DNA of 7,220 nt from Bacteroidota bacterium (lineage in GTDB: Bacteria; Bacteroidota; Bacteroidia; Flavobacteriales; Flavobacteriaceae). Each line of letters begins with the position of its first letter. Positions within the stretch are counted from its first letter, which is position 1. The position numbers were made by a program, and so were the translations under genes. The stretch covers positions 1-7,220 of the forward strand of contig JAEWLD010000267.1 in assembly GCA_023393485.1 (NCBI GenBank). The letters run 5' to 3'. Positions 6,337 to 7,220 of the stretch are shown here, in pieces. Under the pieces are notes generated by a model that was given only the letters and a program-made list of their open reading frames with translations, was not told where the DNA came from and did not search any database.

Positions 6337-6344
6337 CAAAGCTA
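6337..6344 (-). promoter_or_regulatory. Predicted -7 promoter element (TAGCTTTG) of yjjG
   Basis: On the minus strand TAGCTTTG fits TAnnTTTG and ends seven bases before the yjjG ATG at 6329. The transcription start would then lie one to three bases upstream of the ATG, leaving almost no leader. No clear -33 element was seen. Confidence 0.5.
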
Positions 6345-6422
6345 TCGTTTTTGGCCAAATAATTCTCAGGATTCTGTAACGATTTGAGAAATTGTTATAA
6401 AAAGCACGGCGGTCTAAAATGG

Positions 6423-6430
6423 TAAGTTTG
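6423..6430 (+). promoter_or_regulatory. Predicted -7 promoter element (TAAGTTTG) of the 124-residue gene
   Basis: TAAGTTTG fits TAnnTTTG and lies 22 bases before the ATG at 6453, predicting a start near 6435 and a leader of about 18 bases. Together with the yjjG element on the other strand it fills the 123-base divergent intergenic region 6330-6452, where I see nothing else. Confidence 0.5.
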
Positions 6431-6452
6431 TCTTATCCAAATTTCTAATGCT

Positions 6453-6827
6453 ATGGGCTACACAATACTAAAAATCCGCAGAAACAATAAAATCCGCAAA
6501 TACATTCTTTTTTACGCAGATTACCTGCAGGAAGCCTGGCTTTCTGAAGTCAGGGATAACGAAACCACTAAAATCGTAAGACAATTCAGGTGCAAAGACA
6601 CTGACGATCTTCACCAATTGTCGTCAGATTTGTCGCGAATGGGCGAAATCATCAATCTCGCCTCAGACGAAACCCTTGAGCAGCATCTTTCACTACTTGA
6701 CCTGAAACTCGAAAAGTCATTTAAGTCAAGATTGGTCGATTCACTCATTGATTTGTACACAAAACTCAACTTTACGGTTTCTTATGCGGTTTCGTCGTTG
6801 CGCCGCAGGACTTTGAGGCCGGCATGA
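6453..6827 (+). CDS. Protein of unknown function, 124 residues
   Basis: I do not recognise this protein. It has no signal peptide, membrane segment or lipobox, and should be cytoplasmic. The N-terminus is basic (KIRRNNKIRKY, 7-17) and leads into an aromatic stretch (YILFYADYLQEAW). From about 50 to 115 it looks mostly helical and is charged, with LEQHLSLLDLKLEK near 75-88. It ends in a basic LRRRTLRPA tail, and it has one cysteine (Cys47). A basic N- and C-terminus could suit nucleic-acid binding, but that is only a guess. Support for coding: a 375-base open frame, a -7 promoter element at the right distance, and an end that abuts the radC stop with no gap, as at the other convergent junctions here. 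The ATG at 6448 is out of frame and leads to a seven-codon peptide. Confidence 0.7.
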   Translation: MGYTILKIRRNNKIRKYILFYADYLQEAWLSEVRDNETTKIVRQFRCKDTDDLHQLSSDLSRMGEIINLASDETLEQHLSLLDLKLEKSFKSRLVDSLIDLYTKLNFTVSYAVSSLRRRTLRPA

Positions 6828-7220
6828 TCATAGAATCCCATCGTCGGCAAAACTGAAATAATCCTTCTCGGTCACGATCAAATGGTCGAGGACTTTAATG
6901 TCGAGGTTTTCGCCGGCGAGCTTTAGCTTTCGCGTGATCTGGCGGTCGGCATCGCTTGGCGTCAACGTGCCCGACGGATGATTGTGGCACAAAATGATTC
7001 CGGTAGCGCCGTATTCAAATGCCGGCTTGAAGGCCATCCTGACATCGACGACGGTTCCAGTCAATCCGCCCTTGCTGAGTTGCGATTTGAATACGATTTT
7101 ATTGGCGTTGTTGAGATAAAGCACCCAAAATTCCTCGTGCGGCAATTCGCCTATCACCGGCTGCATCAGCTCAAACACCGACTGGCTCGACTTGATTTTC
7201 ACAATCGCTGCCGCTTCGGC
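6828..7220 (-). CDS. radC: RadC-family (UPF0758) JAB/MPN domain protein, C-terminal part
   Basis: 130 residues are visible and the frame is open to the window end, so the N-terminal helix-hairpin-helix part lies outside. The visible segment is the complete JAMM/MPN domain. Near residue 29-37 of the fragment, EEFWVLYLN supplies the conserved glutamate region. The metal-binding motif HNHPSGTLTPSDAD (79-92) has His79, His81 and Asp92, with Ser89. The ending LDHLIVTEKDYFSFADDGIL (split at 111-130) is the usual RadC C-terminus. The motif indicates a zinc-dependent fold. The old DNA-repair assignment from E. coli radC102 was later reassigned, and the cellular role is not settled. A GTG at 7202 is an internal codon, not the start, because the residues before it (AEAAAI) continue a typical RadC sequence. 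Its TGA directly abuts the TGA of the convergent 124-residue gene. Confidence 0.95.
   Translation of the reverse strand, partial: AEAAAIVKIKSSQSVFELMQPVIGELPHEEFWVLYLNNANKIVFKSQLSKGGLTGTVVDVRMAFKPAFEYGATGIILCHNHPSGTLTPSDADRQITRKLKLAGENLDIKVLDHLIVTEKDYFSFADDGIL

Noticed and set aside
6448..6471. Seven-codon upstream reading frame (ATG at 6448) overlapping the start of the 124-residue gene
   Set aside because: It is short, lacks composition typical of leader peptides, and is easily explained by chance; kept only as a note.
7200..7202. GTG as the start of the RadC-family gene
   Set aside because: The frame continues to the window edge with AEAAAI, as in full-length RadC proteins, so this codon is internal.
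1..7220. CRISPR arrays, tRNA or rRNA genes, insertion sequences, toxin-antitoxin or phage-defence genes
   Set aside because: I looked for spaced direct repeats, tRNA-like cloverleaf sequences, transposase motifs and typical defence domains and found none.

Overview
The window reads as chromosomal DNA from a member of the Bacteroidota, most likely family Flavobacteriaceae. Four things support this: a SusD-type lipoprotein with two accessory lipoproteins, A-rich leaders instead of Shine-Dalgarno sites, TAnnTTTG-type -7 promoter elements upstream of every gene that needs its own promoter, and housekeeping proteins that look flavobacterial. I cannot name a species.

Region 1 (1-1978) is the 3' end of an outer-membrane nutrient-uptake operon. 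It holds the C-terminal part of a SusD/RagB-like lipoprotein, then a lipoprotein with an Ig-like N-terminal domain, then a small lipoprotein of the putative lipid-binding hydrolase type. It closes with a strong intrinsic terminator. The order SusD, Ig-like lipoprotein, small lipoprotein resembles the Bacteroides thetaiotaomicron BT2263-BT2262-BT2261 arrangement, as I recall it. A SusC-type TonB-dependent channel probably lies upstream, outside the window.

Region 2 (1980-4927) holds rlmB (23S rRNA 2'-O-methyltransferase), a convergent rhomboid protease gene, a divergent intergenic region with a long near-perfect palindrome, and rarA (AAA+ replication-associated recombination protein).

Region 3 (4924-6329, minus strand) is a two-gene operon: a YjjG-type HAD nucleotidase, followed with a one-base TGATG overlap by an exported protein of unknown function. 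Region 4 (6330-7220) is a divergent promoter region, a 124-residue protein I do not recognise, and the C-terminal JAMM domain of a RadC-family protein that runs off the window end.

The housekeeping part is packed very tightly. All three convergent gene pairs end stop-to-stop with no spacer, at the palindromes TTAA, TTAA and TGATCA. Two genes (rlmB, rarA) have a -7 element so close to the ATG that their mRNAs should be leaderless or nearly so. No RNA genes, insertion sequences, CRISPR arrays or phage genes were seen. No gene-free stretch exceeds 300 bases. I see no clear undescribed system. The points most worth following are the palindrome, the stop-to-stop junctions, the leaderless starts and the two uncharacterised proteins.
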